Assembly: GCF_003096695.1 (NCBI RefSeq)
Contig: NZ_QEKY01000007.1
Coordinates: forward strand, 86,429-150,428
DNA: 64,000 nucleotides
DNA from: Porphyromonas loveana
GTDB lineage: Bacteria > Bacteroidota > Bacteroidia > Bacteroidales > Porphyromonadaceae
Direction: 5' to 3'
In this document: positions 47,890-56,526 of the stretch, one piece after another
Numbering within the stretch: position 1 is the first letter of the stretch
Layout of the letters: each line of letters opens with the position of its first letter
The notes under the pieces: generated by a model
What the model saw: only the letters and a program-made list of their open reading frames with translations
Database searches by the model: none
Told to the model about the DNA's origin: nothing
Program-made: the position numbers and the translations under genes

Positions 47890-47921
47890 TTTGGCTTAGG
47901 TTCAAAAAAAGAGTATCTTTG
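47890..47921 (+). promoter_or_regulatory. Strong Bacteroidota-type promoter with no gene downstream
   Basis: TTTG at 47890-47893 and TATCTTTG at 47914-47921 are 20 bp apart. The next plus-strand feature is the terminator at 48301-48342, with no credible coding frame between. Confidence 0.6.
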
Positions 47922-47927
47922 TTCCTG

Positions 47928-48342
47928 AAATTTGAGCAGTGAGGCTTCGTCTATACGTAATCTAAAGATACCCTTTTGGGGGTTTCATTTCGGTTACAGC
48001 AGATAAAGAAGGCTTTGCAATATGCTGGGAATAAGACGATTGTGCGACTAAGTTCAATCTCCGTACGCACCGCTGGAACAATTCAGTTAGTCTGAAAGAA
48101 GTCTGAAGAGCAAAATGAATTTCCTTTGCTCCTTTATCTAAGGACATCAAAAAAAATGCCGTCTGAGCATTGTCTGAAGATAATCTGTCTTTGGTTTCAT
48201 TTTGGTTACATAAGCAAAGACTTCCTTTTAAGGAGCTGAAAATAAAAAGGATACAATGGGTGGTTCTTTTCCCGTCCATACCGCTAAGATTTGAAGAAAG
48301 AAAAGCCCTTCGGACGCTGTGTTCGAAGGGCTTTTGCTTTTT
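47928..48342 (+). ncRNA. Candidate non-coding RNA, about 415 nt
   Basis: Bounded by a consensus promoter and a strong terminator on the same strand, with no protein-like frame inside. It would end just short of the convergent czcC-like gene. The start is inferred from the -7 position. A short hypothetical protein cannot be excluded. Confidence 0.35.
48301..48342. terminator. Strong terminator hairpin, probably bidirectional
   Basis: AAAAGCCCTTCG (48301-48312) pairs with CGAAGGGCTTTT (48324-48335); GCTTTTTTAC follows on the plus strand. It lies 22 bp beyond the stop codon of the minus-strand efflux operon. Confidence 0.8.
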
Positions 48343-48363
48343 TACAGGTTTAGGGGTGGGGGA

Positions 48364-49539
48364 TTAGAGCTCAAATGCTGTCAGTTCGGCAAAGGCCAAT
48401 TGGTAGTCACGCTCCGCTTCGAGAGCCTGATTGACGGCATCGTAGTACAAACCTAATTCAAGGATATAGTCCAGCAGGGAGATTTCGCCTGCATCCAAGG
48501 CCTTTTTGAGGAGGTCGGCATTGCTTGTCGCTTCCAGCGTCTTGCGGTAGCTTTCGGCAGCTGCTTTGAGTCCAGCCGTGCGAGCATAGAGCATCCTCAT
48601 GCGACCGTGTAGCTGTTCGCGACTGTCGGCCTCCTGCATTTGAGCTGCCCGAAGCGACGCCTTGGCTTGGCGGACGCGGTTTTTATTCTCCCACAGCGGA
48701 ATGGAGATGCCGAAGGTGAGACCCTGGAATTGCTCACCTGCCACCTTCTCGCTCATATAGCCGGCCGTGAAGGACGGCAGCCCCGAAGCACGCATGAGCG
48801 TTACCTGCTGTTTGCTCACGTCTATGGCCTTGCGGGCATAGGCTTGCATAGGACTCCGCTCGGCTGCGACAGTAAACCAAGAGTCGAAGTCCGGCAGCAT
48901 CACCTCCACATGGTGGCTGTCGTCGAAGGCGATGTCTATGCCTCCGTTCAACCTCCGCAACTGCATCAGCAATGCTTCCCGCTCCACACGGATACGAGCA
49001 TATTCGCCCTCTGCGGTAGCGAGATTCAGCTTTGCCTTGTTGTATTCTATCCGATTGGCATCACCTGTCTGCAGGCGGGTTTCATAGACTGTTGCGATGG
49101 TCTGTGCGTGTTGTTGCCTGAGTTTCAGTTCGCTGAGTAGGGCATTGGTGTATATCAGCTCGATGCAGCATTGCTTGGCTTCCAGCATGATGTTCATGCG
49201 TTCAGCCTTGTACTGCCACTCCAGCAGATCGTTCTGTTCCCTGCTTACACGGTTTTTCATTCCGGTAAGCGTTGCTATATCGAACGACTGCGTGATGCTA
49301 AAGTCCGTTCTCTTGCCGAGATCTTTGGGGTTACCCCAGAGGTAGTTGAAGCCCACTTCTGGATTGTCCAAGAAGATGCCCGTGCGATTGTTCAGCTTCT
49401 CTGCATTTGTTGTTTCGCGCAGAGCTTTCAGTGTGGAGTTGTTCGATTCGATGGTCTGCAACACCTCTCCCATCTGCTTTTGGGCAGAGAGGGTAGAGGT
49501 GAGCAGCAGTGCCATGAGGCTTATGAGGATCGTTTTCAT
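48364..49539 (-). CDS. TolC/CzcC-type outer membrane efflux protein
   Basis: A 391-residue exported protein with a signal peptide (cleavage near TLSAQ, residue 19) and the two helical repeats of outer membrane efflux proteins. It is short for TolC but normal for CzcC-type members. Its start overlaps the RND pump gene by 4 bp, so it is the last gene of a czcBAC-type operon. It forms the outer membrane duct for metal export. Confidence 0.88.
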   Translation of the reverse strand: MKTILISLMALLLTSTLSAQKQMGEVLQTIESNNSTLKALRETTNAEKLNNRTGIFLDNPEVGFNYLWGNPKDLGKRTDFSITQSFDIATLTGMKNRVSREQNDLLEWQYKAERMNIMLEAKQCCIELIYTNALLSELKLRQQHAQTIATVYETRLQTGDANRIEYNKAKLNLATAEGEYARIRVEREALLMQLRRLNGGIDIAFDDSHHVEVMLPDFDSWFTVAAERSPMQAYARKAIDVSKQQVTLMRASGLPSFTAGYMSEKVAGEQFQGLTFGISIPLWENKNRVRQAKASLRAAQMQEADSREQLHGRMRMLYARTAGLKAAAESYRKTLEATSNADLLKKALDAGEISLLDYILELGLYYDAVNQALEAERDYQLAFAELTAFEL

Positions 49540-52500
49540 TCTTGTGTTAGTTGTTCGGTTGATATTGTTTGTTCTGTCATCTCTTCCGCAGGTCCGCCCT
49601 TGATGAGCAGATAGATGATGGGAACGATGAAGCTGTTGAGGATCGTAGAGGTCAGGAGACCTCCGAGAATAACCTTGGCCATGGGACTCTGAATCTCGTT
49701 GCCCGGCAGATCGCCACCCAGAGCCAACGGGATAAGCGCCAGACCTGAGGTAAGAGCCGTCATGAGAATGGGATTGAGCCGATCGAGAGAGCCGTGCAGG
49801 ACGCTTTCGTTGCGAGAATAGCCTTCGAGCTGCAGGTCGTTATACCGTGAGATCAGCAAGATACCGTTGCGAGTGGCTATGCCGAATAGTGATATGAACC
49901 CGATGATGGCCGGAATGCTGACAACGTCACCCGTGAAGAAGATAACCAGAACGCCTCCGATCAGTGCCAAGGGTAAATTCAGCAGACTCACCACCGACTG
50001 CTTGACGCTGCGGAACTGATTGAAGAGCAGCAGGAAGATCACCAAGATGGAGAATATCGAAGTAATGAGCAAGGTACGCGAAGCTGCTTGTTCGCTCTCG
50101 AACTGCCCGCCATACTCTACGTGATAGCCTTCGGGCAGTTCCACCTCGGTATTGATCCTGTCTTGTATCTTATTGACCACCGAGCGCAGGTCTCCGCCCG
50201 ATACGTTGGCCGATACGACTATCTTGCGAGACACATTCTCCCGATTGATCGTATTCGGACCCGAAGCCGAAACCACGTCTGCCACGTAGCTGAAAGGAAT
50301 CTTCCTGCCCCCTGCATCCACCGTCAGTTGGCGGATGCGCTCGGCTGTCTCGCGACTTTCGTCATCGGCCTTGAGTGTCAGGTCGAACGAACGATTGCCT
50401 TCGTACACCTGCGACACGACTTCTCCAGCCAGCAGCACATTGACAACTTCGGCAAATTCGCCCGGCGTCATGCCGTACTTAGCCAGCATCTCGCGTTTGG
50501 GTACAATCTTCAGCTGTGGTCGCTCTACTTGTTGCTCCACATTGAGGTCGGCCACGCCCTCCACATCTTGTATGGCAGTCTTGATCTCATTGCCCAGAGC
50601 AAAGAGCCTGTTCAGATCAGATCCGAATAGCTTGATGGCGATATTGGCACGCGTGCCGGACAGCATCGCATCTATACGGTGCGAGATCGGTTGGCCTATC
50701 TCTATATTGGCTCCCGGCAAAGATTTCAGCTTCTCCCGCACTTCGGCGAGGACAGCATCTTTGGAACGCTTGCCCAGCACGAACGGCACCTCTATTTCGG
50801 AGGTATTGACCCCTAAGACGTGTTCGTCCAGTTCGGCTCGTCCTGTCTTGCGTCCCACGGTTTGCACTTCGGGGATAGTGAGGAGGATCTCCTCCGCCAT
50901 ACGTCCTATCTTGTCACTTTCCTCCAGCGATATGCCCGGTAGCGTACTCACATTGATGGTGAACGAACCCTCATTGAACGGAGGCAGGAAGCTTCTTCCC
51001 AATGTGAAGAAGATAACCAACGTAGCCACAAACACCCCGCCCGTAGCGATGAGAACGGCCTTGCGATACTGTAGGGCAAGTTTAAGCACAACGGCATAGT
51101 ATTTTTTCAGTTTTCTGGCGATTGCCGGCTCGCGCTCTTCTTTCTCTGTGCTCTTCTTCCCTCCGAGGAGATAGCTGCAGAGTACAGGCGTGAGCGTGAG
51201 GGCTACGAGTGTCGAAGCCACCAGTGCGACGATGAAGGCAATGCCCAGCGGCACCAGCATGCGCCCTTCCATACCCGAGAGGAAGAAGAGCGGCACGAAG
51301 CTTGCCACGATAATGAGCGTGGAGTTGAGGATGGGCATACGCACCTCTCTGGAGGCTTGGAATACGACGTGCAGGACGGAGTCTTGTTCCTCGGCCGGCT
51401 TCTGCCGGTTCTCACGCAGTCGCTTGAACACATTCTCCACATCCACGATGGCATCGTCCACCAACGAACCGATGGCGATGGCCATACCGCCGAGACTCAT
51501 CGTATTCACCGTAAGCCCCATAAGCTCTAAAGCCAAGAAAGAAGTCACAAGCGAGAGAGGGATGGTCACCAGCGAAATGACCGTAGCCCTTACGTTCATC
51601 AAGAAGATAAAGAGGATGATGACCACGAATATTCCACCCTCCAAGAGCGCTTTCTCCACATTGCCGATCGAGCTTTTGATGAAGCTCTCCTGACGGAATA
51701 TATCGGTCGATACTTGAACATCCGTCGGCAAGTTTGTTCGCAATTCGCCCAAAGAAGTGTCTACAGCCTTGGTCAGGTCCAGTGTACTGGTTGCCGGCTG
51801 CTTGGTAATGGTCATCAGGACGGCAGGTGTGCCGCGCTCCGAGGCAAGCCCCAGCTTGGGCGCCTTGCTGCCGATGGTCACCTCTGCCACGCTTTCGAGC
51901 ATGATGGGTACATCGTCGATGTTCTTCACCACCGTCTTGCCCAATGCGGCCACATCGTTGGTGGAGAGCAGACCGCGCACGATGTATTCGTTACCGTATT
52001 TGTATAACACACCGCCCGAAGCATTCTGGTTCATCTGCTCCACGGCGGTTTTCACCTCATCAAGCGAGATGCCATAGTGCTTCATCTTTTCGGGATTGAG
52101 CAGGATCTGATACTCCTTGATGTCTCCTCCCAATACGGTCACCTGCGACACCCCGCCGATAGAAAGCAGACGCGGACGAATGGTCCAGTCCGCCAGCGTA
52201 CGCAGGTCTTGGAGCGAAGTACTGTCCGCCGTCAGTCCGAGGATCATCACTTCGCCCATGATAGAAGATTGTGGGCCGAGTGTCGGTTTGCCCACGTTGG
52301 CAGGCAGATCGGCACCGACTACAGCCAGCTTCTCCGACACGATCTGGCGTGCTCGGAAGATATCCATCCCCCAGTCAAACTCTACCCACACGATAGAGAA
52401 GCCCGTGGTCGATGAGGAGCGCACGCGGCGCACCCCCGTCGAGCCGTTTACTGCCGTCTCCACGGGGAAAGTTACCAGTCGCTCCACCTCCTCGGGCGCC

Positions 52501-52667
52501 ATGCCCTGTGCTTCGGTCATGACCACAACGGTGGGAGCATTCAGGTCGGGGAATACATCCACCTCCATACGGGAGGCGGTATAAGTCCCGATCAGCATCA
52601 ACAACAAGGAGGCCACCAGTATGGCGAGCCTGTTGTTCAGCGAAAATCGTATGATTTTATCCAACAT
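49536..52667 (-). CDS. CzcA/CusA-family heavy-metal RND efflux pump
   Basis: A 1,043-residue RND pump starting at the ATG at 52667 (MLDKIIRFSLNNRLAIL), preceded by a GGAG ribosome site; an 18-codon upstream extension was rejected. Two sets of six spans and two large periplasmic loops are visible, with the HME-type motif 'GSLVDDAIVDVENVFKRLRE' near residues 396-415. It drives efflux of divalent or monovalent metal ions using the proton gradient. Which ion is exported cannot be read reliably. Confidence 0.92.
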   Translation of the reverse strand: MLDKIIRFSLNNRLAILVASLLLMLIGTYTASRMEVDVFPDLNAPTVVVMTEAQGMAPEEVERLVTFPVETAVNGSTGVRRVRSSSTTGFSIVWVEFDWGMDIFRARQIVSEKLAVVGADLPANVGKPTLGPQSSIMGEVMILGLTADSTSLQDLRTLADWTIRPRLLSIGGVSQVTVLGGDIKEYQILLNPEKMKHYGISLDEVKTAVEQMNQNASGGVLYKYGNEYIVRGLLSTNDVAALGKTVVKNIDDVPIMLESVAEVTIGSKAPKLGLASERGTPAVLMTITKQPATSTLDLTKAVDTSLGELRTNLPTDVQVSTDIFRQESFIKSSIGNVEKALLEGGIFVVIILFIFLMNVRATVISLVTIPLSLVTSFLALELMGLTVNTMSLGGMAIAIGSLVDDAIVDVENVFKRLRENRQKPAEEQDSVLHVVFQASREVRMPILNSTLIIVASFVPLFFLSGMEGRMLVPLGIAFIVALVASTLVALTLTPVLCSYLLGGKKSTEKEEREPAIARKLKKYYAVVLKLALQYRKAVLIATGGVFVATLVIFFTLGRSFLPPFNEGSFTINVSTLPGISLEESDKIGRMAEEILLTIPEVQTVGRKTGRAELDEHVLGVNTSEIEVPFVLGKRSKDAVLAEVREKLKSLPGANIEIGQPISHRIDAMLSGTRANIAIKLFGSDLNRLFALGNEIKTAIQDVEGVADLNVEQQVERPQLKIVPKREMLAKYGMTPGEFAEVVNVLLAGEVVSQVYEGNRSFDLTLKADDESRETAERIRQLTVDAGGRKIPFSYVADVVSASGPNTINRENVSRKIVVSANVSGGDLRSVVNKIQDRINTEVELPEGYHVEYGGQFESEQAASRTLLITSIFSILVIFLLLFNQFRSVKQSVVSLLNLPLALIGGVLVIFFTGDVVSIPAIIGFISLFGIATRNGILLISRYNDLQLEGYSRNESVLHGSLDRLNPILMTALTSGLALIPLALGGDLPGNEIQSPMAKVILGGLLTSTILNSFIVPIIYLLIKGGPAEEMTEQTISTEQLTQE

Positions 52668-52686
52668 AATCCGTTCTCCTCCCCCT

Positions 52687-53889
52687 TTAATGCGTGTGGC
52701 CTTCCGGCATGACGGACGCAATGGCGGCCAACTTCACTTGATACACGCCCCGAGTAACGACGCTATCGCCTTCCTTGATGCCTGAGAGCACTTGTACCCG
52801 CTCGCCATCGCTGGGGCCGAGCTTAACCTCTTGCTTGCGATACCCCTCTGCATCCAACTGCAGGTACACAAAGTACAGTCCCTGCTCTTCGGTAACGGCA
52901 GAGACAGGAACGGAAAGAACGCTTTCCTGCACAGCGGATAGCAGATAGACGGTGACGAATGAGCCCGGGACAATGTCGCCCACGTTGTCAAACTCAAAGG
53001 TCACGGGCAGATAGAAGGACTGCCCGCCCGCAGCGCGTCCATAGGAGAGGAGCTTGCCGTTCAATGCCGACAGACTATAGACTCGATTGTCATAGGAGGT
53101 CTTGAAGTTGGCCGTCCGCACCTCGCGGATGTAGCGGAAATAAGGCTCCGACACCTCGGCACGCAATTGGAGACGGCGGTTCTGCGACACGGTGGCGATA
53201 GGCTGTCCCACAGAGACGTAGTCGCCTTGGTTCACCATGAGGTTCTTGATGTAGCCGCCTATGGGAGCAGTCACACGCACACCGCCGGGCACCAAGCCTG
53301 AGGCCTGTGCTTCGTAGGCCGTCTTGGCTGTCTCATATTCACGACGGATTTGCTCGTATTCCTTGGTCGAGATGATCTGGTCTTTTACCAGTTTCTCGGC
53401 ACGCTCGTATTCTCTGCGAGCCGATTGGTAGAGGATAGTCGCCTTGGCATTGGGATCGCCGTCCGGCAGGTTTCGAGACGATATGGTTACGACGCTCTCT
53501 CCCGATCGTACTGCTCTGCCCTCGGCCATGGATGCACCGGCAAAGGAAACGATGCCGTTGGCCGTCGCTACGATAGTCGCTTCATCGCCTTGGGCGGAGA
53601 GAATTTGGCCACTTGTCCGAATGACGTGGCTGAAAGGAGCAGGCCGCACCTCCTCCACTGCCAATTCGGCGGCTTGTGCCTGAGCTTGAGTAAAGTGGAT
53701 TTCGTCTGTTACCTCTTTGTTATCACTATCACTATCATGGTCATGGTCGTGGTCGTGATCATGATCATCGTGGTCATGCGTATGTTCATGTTGCTCCTCC
53801 GCTTCGTGATGGTCTGCTTGGGAGCTTGAGTTGCAAGCCGACAGGAGTGTGGCGGCAAGGATAGTAGTTGCTATAAGTTTGGTTTTCAT
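52687..53889 (-). CDS. CzcB-type periplasmic adaptor with His-rich N-terminus
   Basis: A 400-residue lipoprotein (lipobox LLSA-C, Cys19), started at 53889. Residues about 24-50 form a His/Asp tract (HDHDHDHDHDHD type) that should bind metal ions. After it come the lipoyl, helical hairpin ('ATILYQSARREYERAEKLVKDQ') and beta-barrel parts of membrane fusion proteins. It lies 19 bp before czcA. The 49-codon upstream extension of the frame was not accepted because it has no protein character. Confidence 0.9.
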   Translation of the reverse strand: MKTKLIATTILAATLLSACNSSSQADHHEAEEQHEHTHDHDDHDHDHDHDHDSDSDNKEVTDEIHFTQAQAQAAELAVEEVRPAPFSHVIRTSGQILSAQGDEATIVATANGIVSFAGASMAEGRAVRSGESVVTISSRNLPDGDPNAKATILYQSARREYERAEKLVKDQIISTKEYEQIRREYETAKTAYEAQASGLVPGGVRVTAPIGGYIKNLMVNQGDYVSVGQPIATVSQNRRLQLRAEVSEPYFRYIREVRTANFKTSYDNRVYSLSALNGKLLSYGRAAGGQSFYLPVTFEFDNVGDIVPGSFVTVYLLSAVQESVLSVPVSAVTEEQGLYFVYLQLDAEGYRKQEVKLGPSDGERVQVLSGIKEGDSVVTRGVYQVKLAAIASVMPEGHTH

Positions 53890-54019
53890 TTTCTTGTTTG
53901 TTTTTCCGAGTGGAAATAATCCGATGCCACGACAGAGCCGATAGCTGCAGAGCGCACAGCTCTTCAGCAGCACCGAGATGCGTCTGCGCGTGACAACATT
54001 AAGTGTGATATGGAGAGAC

Positions 54020-54180
54020 ACCTGCGGCCGAAACAATGGCTCACGGTGGTCTCAAAAGGGAAAAATCAGGGACGTAAAGGTCCGCGACTGTACCTCATCA
54101 ATCAAGGGGAAACAGCCTTAACAAGAAAAGAAAGGAGGGGCTCGCAAGCCATGAGCCGGACTTGCATCGGCAGAAGTATA
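54020..54180 (+). promoter_or_regulatory. Cobalamin-riboswitch-like element, plus strand
   Basis: On the plus strand the conserved blocks appear in order: ACGGTGG (54043-54049), AAAAGGGAA (54054-54062), GGAC-loop-GTCC followed by GCGACTGTA (to 54092), GGGGAAAC (about 54106-54113) and a B12-box-like GCCATGAGCCGGACTTGC (54148-54165). The GGTG.AAATCC part is shortened. No plus-strand gene follows; the element is antisense to the end of the His-rich minus-strand gene. Real if folding supports it; orientation is odd. Confidence 0.45.
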
Positions 54181-54546
54181 AAAGGCTATGTACTCTCCGT
54201 ACACAGGTTTGGAGGCGGAGTCGTCGATCGGCTGTAGCAGGTCGGTGACGATGCTGAGCAGCGGATAGATCAGAGTCGGAAGCCCGCCTTCGCTGTCATC
54301 TTCCGTTGAGATGCGACTCTTGGTGCGGAGTACGGCTCCGGAGAGGAAATAGCTCCGCGCAATACAAGTCGGGCTGCTGTGATCATGCTTGTGCTCATGC
54401 TCCGGCGAAGCAGCGTTGTGGCAGTGCTCCACGGCCATGCAGGTAGTGCCCTCGTAGTGGTGATGATGCGGGATGATACCGGCGATCAACACGATGAGCG
54501 CAGCCCATGTCATGAAGAATATGGAGAGTTTCCTTCTCAAAGCCAT
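54118..54546 (-). CDS. Small His-rich membrane-anchored protein (DUF6769-like)
   Basis: A 142-residue protein started at 54546 (MALRRKLSIFFMTWAALIVLIAG) with one membrane span followed by HHHH, several Cys/His pairs and an 'EHEHKHDH' stretch. This is the pattern of short Bacteroidota proteins found upstream of CzcBA pumps, probably metal-sensing or metal-binding. A -7 box TATTTTTG lies at 54560-54567 on the minus strand. Its 3' end overlaps the riboswitch-like element on the other strand, so the true C-terminus is less certain. Confidence 0.65.
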   Translation of the reverse strand: MALRRKLSIFFMTWAALIVLIAGIIPHHHHYEGTTCMAVEHCHNAASPEHEHKHDHSSPTCIARSYFLSGAVLRTKSRISTEDDSEGGLPTLIYPLLSIVTDLLQPIDDSASKPVYGEYIAFYTSADASPAHGLRAPPFFSC

Positions 54547-54610
54547 TAAGAGTTTGCTACAAAAATAGACGTTTTGGAGCGAAATCCGCCCCTTAACGCT
54601 ATAATGGAAA

Positions 54611-54648
54611 AGCAAGAGCCTTGTCTCCTATTCGAGGGACAAGGCTCT
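54611..54648 (-). terminator. Terminator after the 54.7-55.7 kb operon
   Basis: AGAGCCTTGTC (54615-54625) pairs with GACAAGGCTCT (54638-54648); on the minus strand the stem is followed by TGCTTTTCC. It closes the two-gene operon read from 55700. Confidence 0.7.
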
Positions 54649-54691
54649 GCATTATTGTTCGTTGGGGACTGTTCCTTTGTCGATTAGAGCG

Positions 54692-55012
54692 TTAGAGCGG
54701 GCCTCTTTCAATGAGTAGACTGAAATATCTGAAGATGTCCAATCCGACCATCGTGCAAATTCCCAAAATGCCCGCTGCCATCATTAGTTTGGTCATGACC
54801 TGTCGTTCATGCACAATGTTAAAGATGAAGTTGACTCCCGCCACAGTAAAGAGAGAGAGCAAAGGAATGATAACGAAAGGTGATTCGGTAACTAATAGCT
54901 CAACGAGAGCGATAAGGAGTTTGATGCCAAAAAAGACATAGACATGATAGCGCAAGCGTTTGCTCGTCTTGCCCTTCATGCTGAAAATATCATAACCTTT
55001 TTCCATAAACAC
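54692..55012 (-). CDS. Three-span membrane protein, function unknown
   Basis: A 106-residue protein with membrane spans at about 23-41, 45-66 and 72-97. The family is not recognised. It follows the lipoprotein gene by 4 bp and is followed by a terminator, so the two genes form a closed unit. The start could also be the Met at codon 3. By analogy with bacteriocin loci it might protect the producer from the Gly-rich lipoprotein (speculative). Confidence 0.7.
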   Translation of the reverse strand: MFMEKGYDIFSMKGKTSKRLRYHVYVFFGIKLLIALVELLVTESPFVIIPLLSLFTVAGVNFIFNIVHERQVMTKLMMAAGILGICTMVGLDIFRYFSLLIERGPL

Positions 55013-55016
55013 TTTT

Positions 55017-55700
55017 TTATTGGGGAGAAACAGATTGCTGGTTAATCAGTTGTTTGGCATCCTTTACACATAGCTTATAATTCGCGTATGCTTTTATGAC
55101 CCCTATTGTCCCTCCAACTGCAAAACCGACTGCAGTGCCGATTCCCGGAGCGCCGATTGATCCTGTTATAGCTCCTCCTGTTGCGTCGAGAAGAGATAGG
55201 CCCAACTCAATAAGATAGGTTTCATAACATTTCTTTACAGCAGCTTCATATTCAGCCATTCCTCGAGAGGAATCTTCAAGCAAGTAGTTTTTTATTGCAT
55301 CAATCTTTCCTAAAAGATCTGCCATGAGCAATTTTTCATTTGCTGGAATATCTTGGCCATTAATTTCTGCAATCGTCGGGAGGAGTGGATTGTCCAAAAA
55401 AACTGTCGGAAGTCCGTTCAAAAAAGCTTTCGTGTACTCTGTAAAACCATATTGATCCCACAATTCAGAATAATTGGCATCTACAATCTCGTGATTTTCA
55501 GAGTCTTCAGGGAGATCAATCTCACCCCTCTGTCGGAAACTAATAATTTCATTTTCAAGACCTCTGAAAGAGGATGAATACACTTCTTCAATGGAGGTTG
55601 ATAGCTCCTCACTACTAGTCACAATCGGACTTTTTGAGCACGAGAACAGCATAAAGAGCAAAATCACTCCAAGACTACTAATGCTAATTGCTTTCTTCAT
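55017..55700 (-). CDS. Lipoprotein with C-terminal glycine-zipper segment
   Basis: A 227-residue lipoprotein started at 55700 (lipobox MLFS-C, Cys21). Residues 30-170 are mainly helical. Residues 175-200 are a hydrophobic Gly-rich stretch with repeated GxxxG spacing (Gly 175, 176, 180, 183, 186, 188, 192, 196, 197, 200), like glycine-zipper membrane-inserting or bacteriocin-like peptides. A consensus promoter lies directly upstream. The family is not recognised. Confidence 0.75.
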   Translation of the reverse strand: MKKAISISSLGVILLFMLFSCSKSPIVTSSEELSTSIEEVYSSSFRGLENEIISFRQRGEIDLPEDSENHEIVDANYSELWDQYGFTEYTKAFLNGLPTVFLDNPLLPTIAEINGQDIPANEKLLMADLLGKIDAIKNYLLEDSSRGMAEYEAAVKKCYETYLIELGLSLLDATGGAITGSIGAPGIGTAVGFAVGGTIGVIKAYANYKLCVKDAKQLINQQSVSPQ

Positions 55701-55730
55701 TATTTTTTTTGCTTCACTTAAAAACGACAG

Positions 55731-55761
55731 CAAAGATAGTGCGTTTTTTTGCATGGCCAAA
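55731..55761 (-). promoter_or_regulatory. Promoter of the lipoprotein operon
   Basis: On the minus strand TTTG (55758-55761) and TATCTTTG (55731-55738) are 19 bp apart, a near-perfect consensus. The leader to the start codon at 55700 is about 25 nt. Confidence 0.7.
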
Positions 55762-55809
55762 TCTTGCGTATAGACCATTGCTGCACATTTATTGTTACCT
55801 TTGCATATC

Positions 55810-56108
55810 GGCAAGGGTGCTGTAGAACGTAAACACATGAATATCAGGCAGCACCGACCGACAAGGCAAACCATAGTAGTGAATGACCCAATATGACGAC
55901 CCATCGTAACCTATCCGCATCTCGCGGGAACTGCCCCGCTTCCATCCTCTTTTCGTTCGTATGCTTGCATGGCATAGGCTGTGCAGTAGTGCAGTGTGTA
56001 AAAAACTCTTTACAATCCGATATAGATAGGATAGCATAAAGCCGAATTGACATAGCCAAAAGCACCAAGTCCCCGTTGCATTCGTAGCAGAACGCAACGG
56101 GGACTTTT
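55810..56108 (+). ncRNA. Candidate non-coding RNA, about 300 nt
   Basis: A -7 box TACCTTTG at 55796-55803 points right, and a strong terminator lies at 56067-56108. No plausible coding frame lies between on the plus strand. The -33 box is poor. Weaker case than the one at 47.9 kb. Confidence 0.25.
56067..56108 (+). terminator. Rho-independent terminator
   Basis: AAGTCCCCGTTGC (56067-56079) pairs perfectly with GCAACGGGGACTT (56094-56106), followed by TT. A 13-bp stem with a 14-nt loop. Confidence 0.7.
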
Positions 56109-56148
56109 CATTTTGTACCACCAAAATAGACCTTTCGGCCTCGATGAA

Positions 56149-56248
56149 CTTTATAAAGATCGGCTTCTAAACTTCCTAAGTTTACTTGCTAATATTATAA
56201 TTATTAGAAATGATCTTTATAAAGATTGAAAGTTGGAATTATAAAGAT
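56149..56248. repeat. Repeated TTATAAAG motifs
   Basis: CTTTATAAAG (56150 region), the perfect 14-bp palindrome ATCTTTATAAAGAT (56213-56226) and ATTATAAAGAT (about 56238-56248). They could bind a dimeric regulator. The nearest gene reads away from them on the minus strand. Confidence 0.5.
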
Positions 56249-56526
56249 TATCATTCGATCGCCCAAAAGTCGGACTCCGACAGCTTGACTCTCCTTTTTA
56301 TGTTTTTTTGCTTGCCAACCGACCTTCAAAAGACTGCTTATTTAGAACGAATCTAAATGTCTCTTCGGTGTTGAAACCTTTTTCGGCACGTAAAATCAGT
56401 ACATACAGACAACACGAATTAACACCTTGCCATTGTGGAAAAATATTTGGCAACTAAATATGACAAATATTTCAACTTCGACTTATTCCTGCATTTTTTG
56501 CCAATACTATTTTAATATAAGCCTCT

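Larger units (their letters stand above)
47568..48363. other. Gene-free stretch at the probable element-chromosome junction
   Basis: No convincing protein gene is seen. The stretch holds the 50-bp palindrome at 47797-47846, a plus-strand promoter at 47890-47921, two similar segments sharing GGTTTCATTT(C/T)GGTTAC (47984-48000 and about 48193-48209) and a terminator at 48301-48342. Two open frames inside (for example 47962-48279 minus) lack protein-like features. Confidence 0.5.
55701..56526. other. Gene-free stretch with divergent promoters, a terminator and palindromic repeats
   Basis: It holds the minus-strand promoter at 55731-55761, a plus-strand -7 box at 55796-55803, a terminator at 56067-56108, and three copies of a TTATAAAG motif at 56149-56248. 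Past 56110 it is AT-rich. Two open frames (55795-56124 and 55844-56068, minus) have no protein-like features. Confidence 0.55.

Noticed and set aside
47962..48279. Minus-strand open frame of 105 codons in the gap before the efflux operon
   Set aside because: No protein-like features, and it overlaps a plus-strand promoter-terminator unit; I treat the region as gene-free, possibly an RNA.
54010..54237. Plus-strand open frame of 75 codons upstream of the czcB-like gene
   Set aside because: It coincides with the cobalamin-riboswitch-like blocks and is basic and low in information; an RNA element explains it better.
55795..56124. Minus-strand open frame of 109 codons between the lipoprotein and the hypothetical secreted protein
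   Set aside because: It runs through a terminator hairpin and a promoter and shows no domain, signal or coupling to neighbours.
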